A DNA stretch of 16,538 nt from Flavobacterium psychrophilum (GTDB taxonomy: Bacteria > Bacteroidota > Bacteroidia > Flavobacteriales > Flavobacteriaceae): NCBI GenBank assembly GCA_022729635.1, contig DZAU01000002.1, positions 1 to 16,538 on the forward strand, in the 5' to 3' direction. Of the stretch, positions 14,142 through 16,538 are shown in pieces. Within the stretch, counting starts at the first letter, position 1. Every line of letters starts with the position of its first letter. The translations under genes were made by a program, and so were the position numbers. The notes below the pieces were generated by a model. The model ran no database searches. It was given only the letters and a program-made list of their open reading frames with translations, and was not told where the DNA came from.

Positions 14142-14782
14142 TATTTTTTATTTTCTAAAAGTGGTACAAATTTACAGTCTCCAAACTCGTGTTTTTCAAA
14201 TTGTGTTTCATTCTTTCTGATCAATAATGTCATAATTTGGTTTTCTTCACCAAGCGGAATAACTAGCCTTCCTCCTATTTTTAGCTGTGCCATCAAGGCT
14301 TGCGGAATTTTTGGAGCACCAGCAGTTACAATTATTCCGTCAAAAGGAGCGTAATCCGGCAAACCTACATAACCATCTCCAGAGGATAAATACTTTGGTC
14401 TATAACCCATTTTAGGTAATAGATTATTACATTTTTTAAACAATTTTATTTGCCTTTCTATACTATAAACCTTTGCTCCTAACAAACATAAAACTGCTGT
14501 TTGATAACCAGAACCTGTACCTATTTCAAGGATTTTTTGATCTTTTTTTACTTCTAATAATTGACTTTGAAAAGCCACAGTATAAGGTTGCGAAATGGTT
14601 TGCTCCTCTCCAATTGGAAAAGCTTTGTCTTGATAGGCATAAGCTTCAAAACTCGAATCCAAAAAAAGATGTCTCGGGATTTTCTTGATAGCCTCCAAAA
14701 CAAACTTATCTTTAATACCTTTTTTTTCCAAAAGTGTTACTAATTGATTGCGAAGTCCTTGATGTTTGGCGGTATCTTTCAA
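14141..14782 (-). CDS. pcm: Protein-L-isoaspartate O-methyltransferase
   Basis: This enzyme methylates isoaspartyl residues with S-adenosylmethionine and starts repair of aged proteins. The 213-residue product (from the start chosen here) has the family segments FPIGEEQTISQPYTVAF (55-71), SAM-binding motif I ILEIGTGSGYQTAVL (84-98), YSIERQIKLF, FDGIIVTAGAPKIP and LKIGGRLVIPLG. The frame is open to a TTG at 14833, but the extra 17 residues look like translated AT-rich leader. The TTG at 14780-14782 yields LKDTAKHQGLRNQL, where flavobacterial homologues start as I recall, and 213 residues is the usual length. There is no ATG in the N-terminal part. The gene is convergent with fic across a shared terminator; no -7 element was found. 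Confidence 0.9.
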   Translation of the reverse strand: MKDTAKHQGLRNQLVTLLEKKGIKDKFVLEAIKKIPRHLFLDSSFEAYAYQDKAFPIGEEQTISQPYTVAFQSQLLEVKKDQKILEIGTGSGYQTAVLCLLGAKVYSIERQIKLFKKCNNLLPKMGYRPKYLSSGDGYVGLPDYAPFDGIIVTAGAPKIPQALMAQLKIGGRLVIPLGEENQIMTLLIRKNETQFEKHEFGDCKFVPLLENKK

Positions 14783-14888
14783 AGTATAAAAATTTTTTTT
14801 GGTAAAAATAAACTTTAAAATTCCAAAAATCAAATAACAATTTCTAAAACTTTAAACCCTAAACTTCATTCATTAAACAAATAAATTA

Positions 14889-14896
14889 TATTTTTG
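14889..14896 (+). promoter_or_regulatory. -7 promoter element for the Gfo/Idh/MocA operon
   Basis: TATTTTTG is a full -7 match ending 15 nt before ATG 14912. The TTG at 14894 that would lengthen the frame lies inside this element, so the ATG is the start. Confidence 0.52.
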
Positions 14897-14911
14897 TTAA
14901 AAATCATTTTT

Positions 14912-15877
14912 ATGTTAAAAGTAGGCGTTTTAGGTGCCGGTCACCTCGGAAAAATTCATTTACGATTATTGCAACAATCCGAAAAATACGAATTAGTTGG
15001 TTTTTATGACGAAAATCAAGAGAATGCTGAGAAAGTTGCCAATGAATTTGGTTATAAAAAATTCTCGACTATTGCCAGTTTAATCCATGCTGTTGATGTT
15101 ATTGATATTGTGACTCCAACACTTTCCCATTTCAAATGTGCCAAAGTTTCAATTAAATCAGGCAAACATGTCTTTATAGAAAAACCCATTTCGAATACTG
15201 TTGAAGAAGCCGAAGAAATCATTGCTTTAGCCAAAGAGTATAAGGTAAAAGGTCAGGTTGGTCATGTCGAAAGATTTAATCCTGCGTTCATCGCTACAAA
15301 AGATATGATTGAAAATCCAATGTTTATTGAAACGCATCGCTTGGCAGAATTCAATCCTCGTGGCACTGATGTTCCCGTGGTTCTCGACTTAATGATTCAC
15401 GATATTGATGCGATTTTGAGTGTGGTCAATTCGAAAGTTAAAAATATCAATGCCAGCGGAGTTTCGGTAATTAGTGACACTCCAGATATTGCCAATGCTA
15501 GAATTGAGTTCGAAAATGGTTGTGTTGCCAATTTAACATCTAGCCGAATTTCCCTAAAAAATATGCGTAAATCTCGTTTTTTTCAAAAAGATGCTTATAT
15601 CTCAGTGGATTTTTTAGAGAAAAAATGCGAGGTTGTAAAAATGAAAGATGCTCCTGAAATTCCTGGAGATTTTGATATGATTCTTCAAAATGCCGAAGGC
15701 GTAAAAAAACAAATCTACTTTTCGAATCCTGATGTGGAGCAAAACAACGCCATTCTGGACGAGTTAGAATCCTTTGCCGATGCCATAAACAACGACACTA
15801 CTCCTATTGTTACTTTGGAACAAGCAACAGAAGCTTTAAGAGTGGCGTATCAGATTATTGATTGTTTTAAGAAATAG
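14912..15877 (+). CDS. Gfo/Idh/MocA family NAD(P)-dependent oxidoreductase
   Basis: A 321-residue oxidoreductase of the glucose-fructose oxidoreductase / inositol dehydrogenase family. The N-terminal Rossmann fold has GVLGAGHLGKIH (5-16), an acidic end of strand 2 (FYDEN) and the family marker EKP (90-92). The C-terminal half has the D-x-x-x-H pair of the active site in LDLMIHDID (Asp159, His163). The substrate is not predictable; members act on sugars, inositols or biliverdin-like compounds. The start is ATG 14912; six further codons up to a TTG are excluded by the promoter position. It opens a tightly packed operon: the next gene begins 5 bp after its stop, and a 3-hydroxyacyl-CoA dehydrogenase follows that. 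I recall this pairing with the dehydrogenase from other flavobacteria. Confidence 0.9.
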   Translation: MLKVGVLGAGHLGKIHLRLLQQSEKYELVGFYDENQENAEKVANEFGYKKFSTIASLIHAVDVIDIVTPTLSHFKCAKVSIKSGKHVFIEKPISNTVEEAEEIIALAKEYKVKGQVGHVERFNPAFIATKDMIENPMFIETHRLAEFNPRGTDVPVVLDLMIHDIDAILSVVNSKVKNINASGVSVISDTPDIANARIEFENGCVANLTSSRISLKNMRKSRFFQKDAYISVDFLEKKCEVVKMKDAPEIPGDFDMILQNAEGVKKQIYFSNPDVEQNNAILDELESFADAINNDTTPIVTLEQATEALRVAYQIIDCFKK

Positions 15878-15882
15878 TAATA

Positions 15883-16488
15883 ATGGATAATAAACTAGAG
15901 ATTAAATATCGAAATCAAAAGCAATTATTTGAGATATTAGCTGATGAGATAATTGTAGATTTAAATACAGCAAAACATAAACTAAAATATAATATTCCGT
16001 TAGAAGAAATAAAAAATACTCATTTTATTACTAAAACAAAACAAAATGGTTTTACTTTAATTGCTTATTTGTCAATTGTTTTAAATTTTGTTTTTGCAAT
16101 TTATATCTCATCTGAATATTTAAAACTCTCAAAAAATTTACTTTTAAGTCTATTTTTTTCAATTTCATTTGCTTCAGTATTCTTATTAAAATTATTGTTT
16201 GAAGATTACGATGAAAAACATATTGATTCTTCAAAACTCTTCTATTTTATATATACAAAAAAGAATGCTTTAGAAGTTGACAGATTCATCGAACTAGTTT
16301 ACAAGAAACAAATTGAATTTTACAGAAAAAAATATTTTATAATTGATCCAATATTGCCGTATAATGTTCAGTATGAAAGATATATTTGGCTTTATAGCAA
16401 CAAATATATCAACGAAAATGAATATGAAGTTATTAAAGAAGATTTAGATAAATACTTCAATTTTAATCCTAATCAACAAGTTTTATGA
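15883..16488 (+). CDS. Two-helix membrane protein of unknown function
   Basis: A 201-residue protein I do not recognise. A short N-terminal cytosolic part contains NQKQLFEILADEIIVDLNTAKHKLKYNIPLEEIK. Two hydrophobic helices follow at about 56-76 and 85-106, separated by a short loop, so both ends should lie on the same side. The soluble C-terminal part (about 107-201) is charged and aromatic, with many Lys, Tyr and Glu. The gene is visibly more AT-rich than the oxidoreductase gene before it. It starts 5 bp after that gene, and its stop overlaps the start of the following dehydrogenase as ATGA, so it is translated in the same operon. There is no signal for a specific activity. Confidence 0.75.
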   Translation: MDNKLEIKYRNQKQLFEILADEIIVDLNTAKHKLKYNIPLEEIKNTHFITKTKQNGFTLIAYLSIVLNFVFAIYISSEYLKLSKNLLLSLFFSISFASVFLLKLLFEDYDEKHIDSSKLFYFIYTKKNALEVDRFIELVYKKQIEFYRKKYFIIDPILPYNVQYERYIWLYSNKYINENEYEVIKEDLDKYFNFNPNQQVL

Positions 16489-16538
16489 AAACAATAGCCG
16501 TAATCGGAGCAGGAACAATGGGCAACGGAATCGCGCAT
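16485..16538 (+). CDS. 3-hydroxyacyl-CoA dehydrogenase, first 18 codons only
   Basis: The window ends after 18 codons. They read MKTIAVIGAGTMGNGIAH, the NAD-binding start of 3-hydroxybutyryl/3-hydroxyacyl-CoA dehydrogenases (GxGxMGxGIA with the following His). These oxidise 3-hydroxyacyl-CoA to 3-oxoacyl-CoA in fatty-acid or butyrate metabolism. The ATG overlaps the upstream TGA by 4 bp, suggesting translational coupling. The rest of the gene is outside the window, so the exact subfamily is open. Confidence 0.82.
   Translation, partial: MKTIAVIGAGTMGNGIAH

Noticed and set aside
1..16538. tRNA, rRNA, tmRNA, riboswitch, insertion sequence or phage genes
   Set aside because: No such structures or coding motifs were recognised on either strand, although small structured RNAs could escape reading by eye.

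Overview
The window looks like a piece of a Flavobacteriaceae chromosome (Bacteroidota), most likely Flavobacterium or a close relative. The DNA is AT-rich. Genes are mostly preceded by the Bacteroidota -7 element TAnnTTTG rather than by Shine-Dalgarno sequences. The gene content is typical of the group: a long NusB, a DUF3276/PUR-like protein, a VF530 protein, a cyclophilin-FKBP fusion, and OmpW-like and DUF3575-like outer-membrane proteins. There is no rRNA, tRNA, CRISPR array, integrase or transposase.

Layout. 1-309: a left-handed beta-helix acyltransferase remnant and a strong hairpin that probably terminates the yajC transcript. 310-1580 (minus): nusB-yajC (antitermination, Sec translocon accessory). 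1705-3916 (plus): an MsbA-like ABC exporter and a PUR-like nucleic-acid-binding protein. 3990-4982: a CsaA-type tRNA-binding protein (minus), divergent from a thioredoxin-fold protein (plus). 5001-5132: a 32-bp-arm extragenic palindrome and a bidirectional terminator. 5154-8472 (minus): a dual-family immunophilin and a secreted M1 metallopeptidase, separated by about 360 bp holding a short palindrome and a possible gene remnant. 8644-10682 (plus): an aldose-1-epimerase-like protein, a GNAT acetyltransferase and an outer-membrane protein. 10679-11671 (minus): VF530 and OmpW-like proteins. 11820-14113 (plus): smpB, a lipoprotein, and an XRE-Fic protein. 14141-14782 (minus): protein-isoaspartate methyltransferase. 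14912-16538 (plus): a Gfo/Idh/MocA oxidoreductase, a two-helix membrane protein of unknown function, and the first 18 codons of a 3-hydroxyacyl-CoA dehydrogenase.

Most genes are core housekeeping functions: transcription and translation quality control (nusB, smpB, csaA), protein folding and repair (immunophilin, pcm), envelope and secretion (yajC, ABC exporter, M1 peptidase, two outer-membrane proteins, lipoprotein). I see no multi-gene defence or biosynthetic system. The less ordinary items are the XRE-Fic protein with an intact inhibitory motif, two genes (smpB and the VF530 gene) whose promoter position predicts leaderless mRNAs, convergent genes sharing a CTAG at their stops, an unusually AT-rich membrane-protein gene inside a dehydrogenase operon, and two gene remnants. 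Several start codons (TTG or GTG) were chosen from promoter position and the absence of ATG.
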